Positions 1 through 5,178 are shown, counted from the stretch's first letter. The stretch is DNA of 5,407 nucleotides from Candidatus Methanovirga meridionalis (GCA_031289325.1 JAITPS010000045.1:1-5407), one strand, 5' to 3'. Numbers and translations: made by a program. Notes: generated from the letters alone by a model not told the origin.

Positions 1-297
1 GAATCACAAATGCAACATATGATGAAAATGAGTGAAAAAGAAAATAAAAAACTTTACAGCAAAAGAAAACATAAAATAGAAACTATTTTTGGTGATTGGA
101 AATATAATGATAAATTCATGCAGTTAAATGTAACTTCACTTGAAAATGCAAAATATATATGTGGATTGTTGGTATTAAGTCAAAATACCCAAACAATAAC
201 AAAATACATTAAAAACAACCCACAACACAAACACATATTTGACAAAGAGACTAAATTAAACTATTCTCACGAAACAAATAAGATAATAATTCAATGA
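1..297 (+). CDS. IS1182-like transposase, C-terminal fragment (runs off the left edge)
   Basis: The reading frame is open from the first base (Glu-Ser-Gln before the Met codon at 10) and ends at TGA 295-297, so only about 98 C-terminal residues are visible and the Met at 10 is probably not the start. The stretch KLYSKRKHKIETIFGDWKYN resembles the end of the DDE domain of IS1182-type transposases. There the Glu in 'KxxKIExxFG' is the last catalytic acid, followed by a conserved Lys-Tyr-Asn and a helical tail ending in 'LENAKYICGLLVLSQN', like the usual 'LEKVxxExxLxxxAxNL'. The tail is Lys/Asn-rich and poorly conserved. The role would be cut-and-paste transposition of its own element. Whether the full gene is intact cannot be told from here. 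The family is assigned by motif recognition only; another DDE family with the same C-terminal motif is possible. Confidence 0.72.
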   Translation, partial: ESQMQHMMKMSEKENKKLYSKRKHKIETIFGDWKYNDKFMQLNVTSLENAKYICGLLVLSQNTQTITKYIKNNPQHKHIFDKETKLNYSHETNKIIIQ

Positions 298-507
298 ATA
301 AATCTCTTCATCAAATTTAATATGAAGCAAACAACTATAAATACTTATAATCTTAAGAATATAATAATAGTTGAAATGATTCATGTTAAAATTGAAACCA
401 CTATTAAGCATAATGAATAAATAAAAACTAATTAAATAAATAAAAATCTGTTTTTGATGGGATTATAGTTAAAATAAAAGAAGATCATTCCAATAAATTA
501 AAAATAA

Positions 508-532
508 GGGTGGAGAACATTGTTCCCCACCC
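508..532. repeat. GC-rich hairpin in AT-rich spacer
   Basis: GGGTGG (508-513) pairs with CCACCC (527-532) and GAAC (515-518) pairs with GTTC (522-525). One A-C mismatch lies between the two blocks, and the loop is ATT. The right arm is followed by further Cs to 535. On the minus strand the hairpin is followed by a T-rich stretch, so it could stop leftward transcription. It could also be the end of an insertion element. Its GC content stands out sharply from the surroundings. Confidence 0.6.
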
Positions 533-613
533 CCCAATAAATAAAATGGAATCGAAAATTTTAAATTAAACAAAAGACAATTAAAACAAATTTGAAAATT
601 GAATCATTAACAT

Positions 614-634
614 TCTCTCTCTCTCTCTCTCTCT
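614..634. repeat. TC dinucleotide microsatellite, about 10 units
   Basis: An uninterrupted alternation of T and C covers 21 bases. It lies in non-coding DNA about 150 nt before the first codon of the decayed transposase at 784. No gene reads through it, so length changes would not shift a visible reading frame. Confidence 0.9.
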
Positions 635-783
635 GGAATAATTAAAAGCTTAAACAAGCGAAAAAAAGCAAATTAACCCTATCCATAAAATAAGACATTA
701 GATATTTTACATTAAACAATAGTTTTAAATACTAAGGAAGATAAAAAGAAGACATAACAAAATCATGGAAGGATTAGTTAATT

Positions 784-1478
784 ATGGCTAATAAGAAGGG
801 AAAATTGATTGATATTTTTTATTGTAATGTTGAAAAATTAGAGGATAGACTCTTTAAATTAGATCAAATAGTTAATTGGGAAAATTTTTGCCCAAGATTA
901 AGAAATGTATAAAAATAGGAGTGAAAAGGCTGTAGATCTAATATAGATGTTATTGTGATCTGTGACTTTAATTATTCAATCCATGCAGGGTTTATCTAAT
1001 CCACAAATGAGATAAGAAAATTAAATGATCGAATTTCATTCATGAAGTTTTTAAAAGTCATAGATTACTATTATCCGTATAAGGCAACAATCTGGAACTT
1101 TAGAGAAAGACTAAATAAGACTGGGACTGATGAGTATTATTTGGGATTTATTACAAAATAAGTTAAACAGTAAATGGTTTAACCATTAAAAATGGAGTCT
1201 CACACAAGATGCGAGTTTTATAAACAGCTGATCCTGGTCATGCACACAAAGACAAACCAAAAAGTGAAAAAACAAAAACAAGCAGAAGTGAAGAATGGAG
1301 TATTGAACTAAAAAAGGATTCAAAACATTTTTTGGATATAAAATCCACACAATAGTAGATAAAGAACATGAATTAATTAGAAAAATAGAAATAACAGAAC
1401 AGCATCCATGACCGTCAAATAGACCTATCAAGTGAAAGACAAGTAATTTATATGGATAAAAGTTTAATGAAATGTTTA
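784..1478 (+). pseudogene. decayed IS5-type transposase
   Basis: The remnant starts MANKKGKLIDIF at 784 and the first open stretch stops after 42 codons (TAA 910-912). The protein can be followed only by changing frame. From 908 it reads YKNRSEKAVDLI. From 946 it returns to the first frame, with 'DRISFMKFLKVIDYYYP' and 'ATIWNFRERLNKTG', the typical N-terminal domain of IS5-type transposases. At 1205 it reads QDASFI, with the probable first catalytic Asp. From 1224 it reads TADPGHAHKDKPKSEK; from 1331 FGYKIHTIVDKEHELIRKIE; from 1407 HDRQIDLSSERQVIYMDKS, with the probable second catalytic Asp at 1455-1457. In-frame stops also occur, for example TAA around 990. The region expected to carry the final catalytic Glu is not recognisable. 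The gene is therefore dead. It points head-on towards the minus-strand housekeeping genes. The family is assigned from motif order; the exact IS name is unknown. Confidence 0.85.
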
Positions 1479-1502
1479 TGGTCTAAATTTTTTCTGCTAA
1501 AA

Positions 1503-1538
1503 ATTCAAATTCCAGATTCAAATTCCAGATTCAAATTC
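1503..1538. repeat. 13-bp tandem repeat, 2.8 copies
   Basis: The unit ATTCAAATTCCAG occurs at 1503-1515 and 1516-1528, followed by the first 10 bases again at 1529-1538. It lies between the end of the decayed transposase and the 3' end of the DUF3194 gene, and has no visible coding function. Confidence 0.9.
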
Positions 1539-1575
1539 CCATCCTCTTTTTACATTGCTGGTAATAAAGCACTGG

Positions 1576-1588
1576 AAAAATATTAAAA
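1576..1588 (-). terminator. possible oligo-T terminator after DUF3194 gene
   Basis: Read on the minus strand, TTTTAATATTTTT follows directly after the TGA stop of the DUF3194 gene. T-rich tracts on the coding strand are the usual intrinsic stop signals for archaeal RNA polymerase, and this is where the minus-strand unit appears to end. No strong hairpin accompanies it; a weak one with a mismatch can be drawn around 1555-1574. In such AT-rich DNA a T tract alone is weak evidence. Confidence 0.35.
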
Positions 1589-1879
1589 TCACTCTCTAAA
1601 ATGCTCATCCAAATAACCGTCTAAAAGTTCAAGTGCTTTATCACAAGCTTTATATATTATATTAGAATCATATTTTGAAAATTCATCGAAATCAACTGAC
1701 ATGTCGGTTGTTATATCAAGAGTATTGGTATCGTCTTTAAAGGAAATTTCAAAATTTATATCCATATCTTTAATTTCTTTAGATGATACTTTATAATTAA
1801 TAAAGTTGAAAACTTCATCATATAAAAAGTCAGCAATTTCATCTAAAGCATCATCGTCTAATTTTTTAAGTTTTTTCAT
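1589..1879 (-). CDS. DUF3194 family protein (function unknown)
   Basis: This is a small acidic protein of 96 residues from the ATG at 1879. Residues 7-28 look like an amphipathic helix (LDDDALDEIADFLYDEVFNF). A probable beta stretch follows at 41-64 (INFEISFKDD, LDITTDMSVDF) and a C-terminal helix at 72-95. No signal peptide, membrane segment or catalytic motif is seen, so it is probably cytoplasmic. I recognise it as the DUF3194 family mainly from its size, its fold-like pattern and its position right after prefoldin beta, which is its usual neighbour in Methanobacteriales. The gene begins 61 nt after the prefoldin stop. An in-frame GTG at 1891 would add four residues. I prefer the ATG because MKKLKKL is a natural N-terminus, but neither start has a clear Shine-Dalgarno site. 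A link to prefoldin or translation is only inferred from position. Confidence 0.72.
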   Translation of the reverse strand: MKKLKKLDDDALDEIADFLYDEVFNFINYKVSSKEIKDMDINFEISFKDDTNTLDITTDMSVDFDEFSKYDSNIIYKACDKALELLDGYLDEHFRE

Positions 1880-1940
1880 GATGACATACACACACTACTA
1901 CTATATGGAGATCCCATAATTACAATATGCTGTGATTAAA

Positions 1941-2291
1941 TTACTGAATCCCTGATTCTTTCATAGATTCTTGGATGGTTGTTTGCATCTCTTGAAGTTT
2001 ACTTAGAACTTTTTCTTCTTGACGTGATACTGTTTTTTCTCTAAGTTTAAGAGTTTCAATCCTTTCTTTTAATTCTTCAGTCATTTCATCTTGTTTAACT
2101 TCAATTAACAAGCCTCCAGCTGTTTTATAAACTGTAGCATTAGGGTCAACTTTTTCAAGTTCTTCAAATGCTGTTTGGCTTTCTTGAATTTGAATTTCTA
2201 TGTTTTGTTTTTGAACAGCAACAGCTTGTGCTTGCTGTTGTAATTTTTGAAAGTTATTTATTTGACTTTGTATCTTTTGAGGAATTTCCAT
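1941..2291 (-). CDS. pfdB: prefoldin subunit beta
   Basis: This 116-residue protein has the normal length and layout of archaeal prefoldin beta. An N-terminal coiled-coil helix (about 3-48, Gln-rich) is followed by the beta-hairpin with 'DPNATVYKTAGGLLIEV' (49-65) and a C-terminal coiled-coil helix (about 69-112). Prefoldin is a cytoplasmic hexamer of two alpha and four beta subunits. It has a jellyfish shape whose coiled-coil tentacles capture unfolded proteins and pass them to the thermosome. The start is well supported: ATG at 2291 has GGTGAT (2300-2295) three bases upstream. Usually this gene follows pcc1 closely, but here 1,090 nt of AT-rich DNA lies in front, so a separate promoter is likely (candidate TATA box at 2363-2371). 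The DUF3194 gene follows 61 nt downstream and is probably co-transcribed. Confidence 0.95.
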   Translation of the reverse strand: MEIPQKIQSQINNFQKLQQQAQAVAVQKQNIEIQIQESQTAFEELEKVDPNATVYKTAGGLLIEVKQDEMTEELKERIETLKLREKTVSRQEEKVLSKLQEMQTTIQESMKESGIQ

Positions 2292-2294
2292 TTT

Positions 2295-2300
2295 ATCACC
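2295..2300 (-). promoter_or_regulatory. Shine-Dalgarno site of prefoldin beta
   Basis: GGTGAT on the minus strand lies three bases before the ATG at 2291 and matches the complement of the archaeal 16S rRNA 3' end (GATCACCTCC). It fixes the start of pfdB. Confidence 0.85.
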
Positions 2301-2315
2301 TTAATTTAATTTTTT

Positions 2316-2356
2316 AATTTAGTATTTGATTAATTAAATTTAGTATTTGATTAATT
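2316..2356. repeat. 21-bp tandem duplication in the prefoldin leader/promoter
   Basis: AATTTAGTATTTGATTAATT occurs at 2316-2335 and again, identical, at 2337-2356 with one base between. The pair lies between the candidate TATA box (2363-2371) and the prefoldin start codon, so it would cover the transcription start and 5' leader. It could be a pair of protein-binding sites or simply repeat expansion. Confidence 0.9.
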
Positions 2357-2362
2357 GTAATT

Positions 2363-2371
2363 TATTTATAT
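2363..2371 (-). promoter_or_regulatory. candidate TATA box for prefoldin beta - DUF3194
   Basis: ATATAAATA on the minus strand resembles the archaeal TATA box (TTTAWATA-like). It would place the transcription start near 2340, about 50 nt before the prefoldin start. A promoter is expected here because the upstream gene ends more than 1 kb away. TATA-like strings are common by chance in this DNA. Confidence 0.35.
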
Positions 2372-2492
2372 TGTAATGATTTTATTAATTTATTGTAAGC
2401 ATATTAATTAGTATATGTTCATTTATTTATTCAAGAGCATCAAAAAGTTTGAAGGCTTTGAAAGTTTTGGATTTTATATATAAAGAAAATTA

Positions 2493-2518
2493 AAGATTTT
2501 CTAACTCTTTAAAATCTT
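2493..2518. repeat. 8-bp inverted repeat
   Basis: AAGATTTT (2493-2500) and AAAATCTT (2511-2518) are perfect complements around a 10-base loop. More copies of the AAAGATTT word lie just to the right (2534-2541 and around 2559-2575). It could form a weak hairpin in RNA from either strand. Function is not evident. Confidence 0.6.
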
Positions 2519-2620
2519 CGATTTAAGAAAGTCAAAGATTTGTTAGTAAAAAGAACTTAAAGATCTGAGATTTTCCACTTCTAATTTTTAAAATTAAAAT
2601 TTTAATAATAATCTTTAAAC

Positions 2621-2673
2621 TCAATTAAATTTTATAATTCAATATTAAATTTTATAATCCAATATTAAATTTT
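2621..2673. repeat. 20-bp tandem repeat, about 2.7 copies
   Basis: Blocks start at 2621, 2641 and 2661 and share the core ATTAAATTTTATAAT. The second and third are identical over 13 bases, and the first differs in a few bases at its left end. It is non-coding. Confidence 0.75.
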
Positions 2674-2730
2674 GATATAAATAAATATTATAATATAAAT
2701 TTACATTTAAGATTAATTATATTATTTATT

Positions 2731-2769
2731 AATGAAATATAAGAATGAAATATAAGAATGAAATATAAG
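2731..2769. repeat. 13-bp tandem repeat, three copies
   Basis: AATGAAATATAAG is repeated three times without change at 2731, 2744 and 2757. It is non-coding. Confidence 0.92.
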
Positions 2770-2880
2770 ATTTAAAAATTTTAATAAAAATAATTATTGG
2801 AATATCTTAAAATTATAATAAAATTTAATATTATAATTTAATAAAAATTAAATAATTTAATAAGAATTAATTTAAATAAT

Positions 2881-2974
2881 AATAAACTAAATTAAATAAT
2901 AATAAACTAAATTAAATAATAATAAACTAAATTAAATAATAATAAACTAATTTAAATAATAATAAACTAATTTA
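2881..2974. repeat. 20-bp tandem repeat, 4.7 copies
   Basis: AATAAACTAAATTAAATAAT occurs at 2881, 2901 and 2921. A copy with one A-to-T change is at 2941, and a 14-base partial copy with the same change is at 2961. The preceding 20 bases (2861-2880) end like a repeat unit and look like a diverged copy. There are no spacers, so this is not a CRISPR. Confidence 0.93.
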
Positions 2975-3107
2975 TAATGATTTTGATAAAGTTCTTTAAA
3001 TAACTTTTTTAAAAATAAATATTATTAAAAAATATTAATTAAAAATTATTTATATTAATTAAAACATATTTATACTATTTAAAATTTAAAATTATAGATT
3101 TTTATAA

Positions 3108-3173
3108 ATTAATATTTAAAATTAAATAATTTAATAAAAAATTAATATTTAAAATTAATTAATTTAATAAAAA
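3108..3173. repeat. 33-bp tandem duplication
   Basis: Two adjacent 33-base copies start at 3108 and 3141, each beginning ATTAATATTTAAAATTAA and ending in a run of A. They differ at one base (position 19 of the unit). It is non-coding. Confidence 0.88.
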
Positions 3174-3336
3174 AATTTATCAATCAAAATTTAAGAACTT
3201 TTCCATAATGAGTATAATAATAATGAATATAATAAGAATTAAATTAAATAATAATAAAGTAATTTTAATTTAATAACATATATATTTAAAGATAATCAAC
3301 TTTTTTAATAAATGATTTGATTAACAAACTTATTTT

Positions 3337-3372
3337 TTAGATTTAGATATTTGGTATTAGATTTAGATATTT
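3337..3372. repeat. 16-bp direct repeat at 20-bp spacing
   Basis: TTAGATTTAGATATTT occurs at 3337-3352 and 3357-3372, four bases apart. It lies just after the pcc1 stop codon in transcription direction, so it falls in the 3' untranslated region of that unit. Confidence 0.88.
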
Positions 3373-3381
3373 AATATAATA

Positions 3382-3654
3382 TTAAGTTATAGTGTTAATC
3401 ATTTCATAGGATAATTTAATCCATTTAATAATAGAATTTATGGATGCTCTAAAAGAAGTCATATCTTGTGAATTAATATGTATAGTCAATAATTTACCTT
3501 TAATTTCAATGTCTGCTATAGAACGATGATCAGGAGAGGTTTTTAGTTCTAAATAAATCGCATTATAAATAATATTCGCTTCTTTATTATTATCAAAATC
3601 AATGATGATCTTTCCTTTAACATGATTAAGAATATTCTGATAATTTTCAGGCAT
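3382..3654 (-). CDS. pcc1: KEOPS complex subunit Pcc1
   Basis: This is a small 90-residue protein. A beta strand with the acidic 'GKIIIDFDNNKEANIIYNAI' (14-33) is followed by the family-typical 'SPDHRS' (40-45), two further strands (47-60) and a C-terminal helix with 'FRASINSIIKWIK' (68-80). This is the Pcc1 fold. Pcc1 is the dimerising subunit of KEOPS, which with Kae1, Bud32 and Cgi121 makes the threonylcarbamoyl adenosine (t6A) at position 37 of ANN-decoding tRNAs. The partner genes are not in this window. The ATG at 3654 is the only Met near the N-terminus; no clear Shine-Dalgarno site precedes it. The gene starts 71 nt after the Brix gene and is the last of the upstream block before the AT-rich gap. 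The N-terminus is about ten residues longer than in many homologues. Confidence 0.88.
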   Translation of the reverse strand: MPENYQNILNHVKGKIIIDFDNNKEANIIYNAIYLELKTSPDHRSIADIEIKGKLLTIHINSQDMTSFRASINSIIKWIKLSYEMINTIT

Positions 3655-3725
3655 AAAAGAACACTTTAAAATATAAATAAAAAATAATAATTCAAATCTT
3701 GAATAATGATAAATTAAATGTTTAA

Positions 3726-4208
3726 TTAATACTTCTTTAAAGAATTAATAGCTATTTTAAATTCTGCCTTATTTCCATCGTTATCATAAAACTCAATAAT
3801 AGCTATATTCTTCTTTTTAGTATGATCAGTAATAAGAATATAATTATTAATTGGATTTTGATTTTCTTTAATATTTAAAATATTGGATATAAATTCCAAA
3901 CCTTTTCTATTGCATTTAAGACTTAAATCATTAGTTTTTATATTTAATCTTTTTTTATTTGGATTAGATGAAATATTTAAATCTAATTTCTTATCTCCTT
4001 TATTTGAAAGAAAACTTATTTTAGAAGGGTTTCCTTTAACTTCAGAAATAATAGCTATGGAATTTTCATTTTCTTCTAATGATTTTAAACATAGATTTCT
4101 TAAACTCATCTTCCCTCGATTTATATATTTATAACCAAGAGCAGTTGAAAAATTTTTACAAAAAATTCTTGTTTTTTGAGATGGTTTTCGAGAAGTTGAA
4201 ATAAGCAT
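3726..4208 (-). CDS. Brix domain protein, predicted ribosome biogenesis factor
   Basis: This is a 160-residue protein with the hallmark archaeal Brix start 'MLISTSRKPSQKTRIFCKNF' (1-20), which matches the Imp4/Brix beta strand plus Arg/Ser-rich loop. Basic and hydrophobic strands follow (51-57, 63-68, 74-79, 87-99), with a helix at 102-113 and a final pair of strands (121-127, 133-140). The length is usual for the single-domain archaeal form, which corresponds to one Brix domain of eukaryotic Imp4/Rpf proteins. These bind pre-rRNA during ribosome assembly; the archaeal role is inferred from that. Lys, Asn and Ile are unusually frequent, as expected from the AT-rich genome. The start at 4208 is set by the conserved N-terminus, with only a weak GGAA upstream. 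The gene begins 82 nt after rpoP, a spacer containing two T8 tracts on the coding strand. Confidence 0.85.
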   Translation of the reverse strand: MLISTSRKPSQKTRIFCKNFSTALGYKYINRGKMSLRNLCLKSLEENENSIAIISEVKGNPSKISFLSNKGDKKLDLNISSNPNKKRLNIKTNDLSLKCNRKGLEFISNILNIKENQNPINNYILITDHTKKKNIAIIEFYDNDGNKAEFKIAINSLKKY

Positions 4209-4290
4209 TGTTCCGTTGAAAAAAAAGATTAATTAATTATAAACAATAATTCAATTTAAAGCATATATTATGAATTAATTTAAAAAAAAG

Positions 4291-4422
4291 TTATCTTGAT
4301 GAAACATTCTTTCTTACCTCAGGAACTATTTTCCTAAGAATCCTACTTCTACATTTAGGACATTTATTTTCTATGTAACTTTTAGGATCTATTTCTAATC
4401 CACATACTGTACATTTATACAA
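4291..4422 (-). CDS. rpoP: DNA-directed RNA polymerase subunit P (Rpo12), TTG start
   Basis: This is a 43-residue protein beginning (TTG read as Met) MYKCTVCGLEID, with a zinc ribbon formed by Cys4, Cys7, Cys21 and Cys24 and a basic C-terminus (RILRKIVPEVRKNV). This is the archaeal counterpart of eukaryotic Rpb12/Rpc10, a small subunit that sits on the Rpo3/Rpo10/Rpo11 platform and stabilises polymerase assembly. The start is TTG at 4422. There is no ATG or GTG at this place, the protein from here matches the family N-terminus exactly, and GGAGGT (4435-4430) lies seven bases upstream. The start is one base past the rpl37Ae stop, so the two genes are translationally close and surely in one operon. 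The stop is TAA at 4291. The length is slightly below the usual 45-50 residues. Confidence 0.92.
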   Translation of the reverse strand: MYKCTVCGLEIDPKSYIENKCPKCRSRILRKIVPEVRKNVSSR

Positions 4423-4423
4423 A

Positions 4424-4693
4424 TTATAAACCTCCAACAACCTTTTTTATATTGTGTGAAGCTGATTTTCCCATTGGAGTTATTGGAATATATGCTCCTC
4501 CTGTAAATGTAACACCACATTTCTTACATTTCCATATACCAGCACTTACTCTCTTTACATAAGGTCTATCACACTTAGGACAAATATGTTTCTTTTTCAT
4601 GTTTTCTTCTATAATTTTAACTGATCTCTTTGCTTTTCTTCCGTATCTTGCTCCAAATCTTCCTGTAATGCCTACTTTTTTTGTTCTTGCCAT
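4424..4693 (-). CDS. rpl37ae: 50S ribosomal protein L37Ae (eL43)
   Basis: This 89-residue protein reads MARTKKVGITGRFGARYG at the N-terminus, the standard beginning of L37Ae. A basic helix follows (19-36), then a zinc ribbon with Cys38, Cys41, Cys56 and Cys59 and the family C-terminal 'FTGGAYIPITP' (63-73). It is a structural component of the large ribosomal subunit that binds 23S rRNA. The frame stays open to an ATG at 4705, but the true start is the ATG at 4693. It has GGTGAT (4703-4698) four bases upstream, and the protein from there has the family N-terminus; the upstream ATG overlaps that ribosome binding site. It is the first gene of the visible unit and is followed after one base by rpoP. 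A candidate promoter lies at about 4751-4759. In many archaea exosome genes lie directly upstream; here only AT-rich DNA is visible for 700 nt. Confidence 0.96.
   Translation of the reverse strand: MARTKKVGITGRFGARYGRKAKRSVKIIEENMKKKHICPKCDRPYVKRVSAGIWKCKKCGVTFTGGAYIPITPMGKSASHNIKKVVGGL
4430..4435 (-). promoter_or_regulatory. Shine-Dalgarno site of rpoP, inside the end of rpl37Ae
   Basis: GGAGGT overlaps the Gly-Gly codons just before the rpl37Ae stop and lies seven bases before the TTG at 4422. It is the strongest ribosome binding site in the window and decides the non-ATG start of rpoP. Confidence 0.85.
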
Positions 4694-4697
4694 TTTA

Positions 4698-4703
4698 ATC
4701 ACC
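4698..4703 (-). promoter_or_regulatory. Shine-Dalgarno site of rpl37Ae
   Basis: GGTGAT lies four bases before the ATG at 4693 and decides this start over the in-frame ATG at 4705, which it overlaps. Confidence 0.85.
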
Positions 4704-4750
4704 ATTTTAGTAAATAACCATATAGTTTAAGAATAAATATCAAATTCTAT

Positions 4751-4759
4751 TAATATAAA
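4751..4759 (-). promoter_or_regulatory. candidate TATA box of the rpl37Ae operon
   Basis: TTTATATTA on the minus strand is a good archaeal TATA-like box. It would put the start of transcription near 4730, giving a leader of about 35 nt before the rpl37Ae start codon. Other AT strings nearby (for example around 4731-4741) could serve instead. The position is inferred. Confidence 0.4.
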
Positions 4760-4769
4760 CATGATTTTA

Positions 4770-4793
4770 TCGCTCATATAGTACCATGAGCGA
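4770..4793. promoter_or_regulatory. 8-bp palindrome upstream of the rpl37Ae promoter
   Basis: TCGCTCAT (4770-4777) and ATGAGCGA (4786-4793) are perfect inverted repeats around the spacer ATAGTACC. It lies about 10 bp upstream of the candidate TATA box and is the only G/C-containing symmetric element in the 700-nt upstream region. It could be a binding site for a dimeric regulator. On the plus strand it is followed by T-rich DNA, so a terminator-like role for rightward transcripts is an alternative. Confidence 0.5.
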
Positions 4794-4794
4794 A

Positions 4795-5060
4795 TTTTAT
4801 TTATTATTTCTTTAATCTAATAACTTTTAATTTAATATATTTTATTTATTATTAATAGCTTATTTTATTTATTATTAATAGCTTATTTTATTTATTATTA
4901 ATAGCTTATTTTATTTATTATTTCTTTAATCTAATAACTTTTAATTTAATATATATTATTTTTATAATTAATAGCTTATTTTATTTATTATTTCTTTAAT
5001 CTAATAACTTTTAATTTAATATATTTTATTTATTATTAATAGCTTATTTTATTTATTTTT
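4795..5060. repeat. compound (higher-order) tandem repeat: 46-bp and 23-bp units
   Basis: A perfect 46-bp block containing CTTTAATCTAATAACTTTTA occurs three times, at 4795-4840, 4909-4954 and 4979-5024. Between and after the blocks is a 23-bp-spaced unit with the core AATAGCTTATTTTATTTATT; its G falls at 4858, 4881, 4904, 4974 and 5042. The array thus mixes two units, with two extra 23-bp units after the first block. The copies are identical over 46 bp, so the array is recent or kept uniform. There are no unique spacers, which excludes a CRISPR. Confidence 0.92.
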
Positions 5061-5178
5061 TAATTTAATATATTATTTTATTTATTTTTTAAAAATAATA
5101 ATTTTAATTTTAAAAAAAAATGATTATATCTGTTATGAAAAAGTTCTTAAATTTTGAATAATAATTTTTTTTATTAAT

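Larger units (their letters stand above)
298..783. other. non-coding spacer between two transposase remnants
   Basis: No convincing open frame is seen on either strand of this 486-nt AT-rich stretch. It contains a GC-rich hairpin at 508-532 and a TC dinucleotide run at 614-634, both listed separately. It probably includes the outer end of one or both insertion elements, but I could not find a matching pair of terminal inverted repeats or a target-site duplication by eye. Confidence 0.6.
2292..3381. other. 1.09-kb non-coding AT-rich gap inside the gene cluster
   Basis: No credible gene is seen between prefoldin beta and pcc1; frames on both strands are short and broken by stops. The stretch 2430-2580 is somewhat richer in G and C and has AAAGATTT-type words in both orientations. 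The rest is almost pure A and T with at least six short tandem-repeat sets, listed separately. A 30-base block at 2861-2890 recurs at 3233-3262 with two differences, showing duplication inside the gap. It holds the probable promoter of prefoldin beta at its left end. It may be a graveyard of decayed DNA enlarged by repeat slippage. Confidence 0.7.

Noticed and set aside
298..783. Terminal inverted repeats and target duplications for the two insertion elements
   Set aside because: I looked for matching ends around both transposase remnants but found no convincing pair by eye. The only strong symmetric element is the compact hairpin at 508-532.
1186..1431. 81-residue open frame on the minus strand
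   Set aside because: It runs antisense to the decayed transposase, whose motifs are recognisable on the plus strand over the same bases. The minus-strand protein has no family-like features.
2430..2580. Possible small gene or ncRNA in the less AT-rich part of the gap
   Set aside because: Both strands are broken by stops within short distances. The repeated AAAGATTT words do not form a known RNA fold that I can recognise. It may be a decayed sequence, but nothing can be claimed.
2881..2974. Possible CRISPR array
   Set aside because: The units are directly adjacent with no unique spacers, and the same is true of the arrays at 4795-5060 and 5291-5407. No cas gene is present.
3883..4134. 83-residue open frame on the plus strand
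   Set aside because: It is a shadow antisense to the Brix gene, which has a clear family N-terminus. No ribosome binding site or recognisable domain supports it.
4694..4705. Upstream ATG at 4705 as the start of rpl37Ae
   Set aside because: The ribosome binding site GGTGAT overlaps this ATG and is correctly spaced for the ATG at 4693, from which the protein begins with the family-typical MARTKK.
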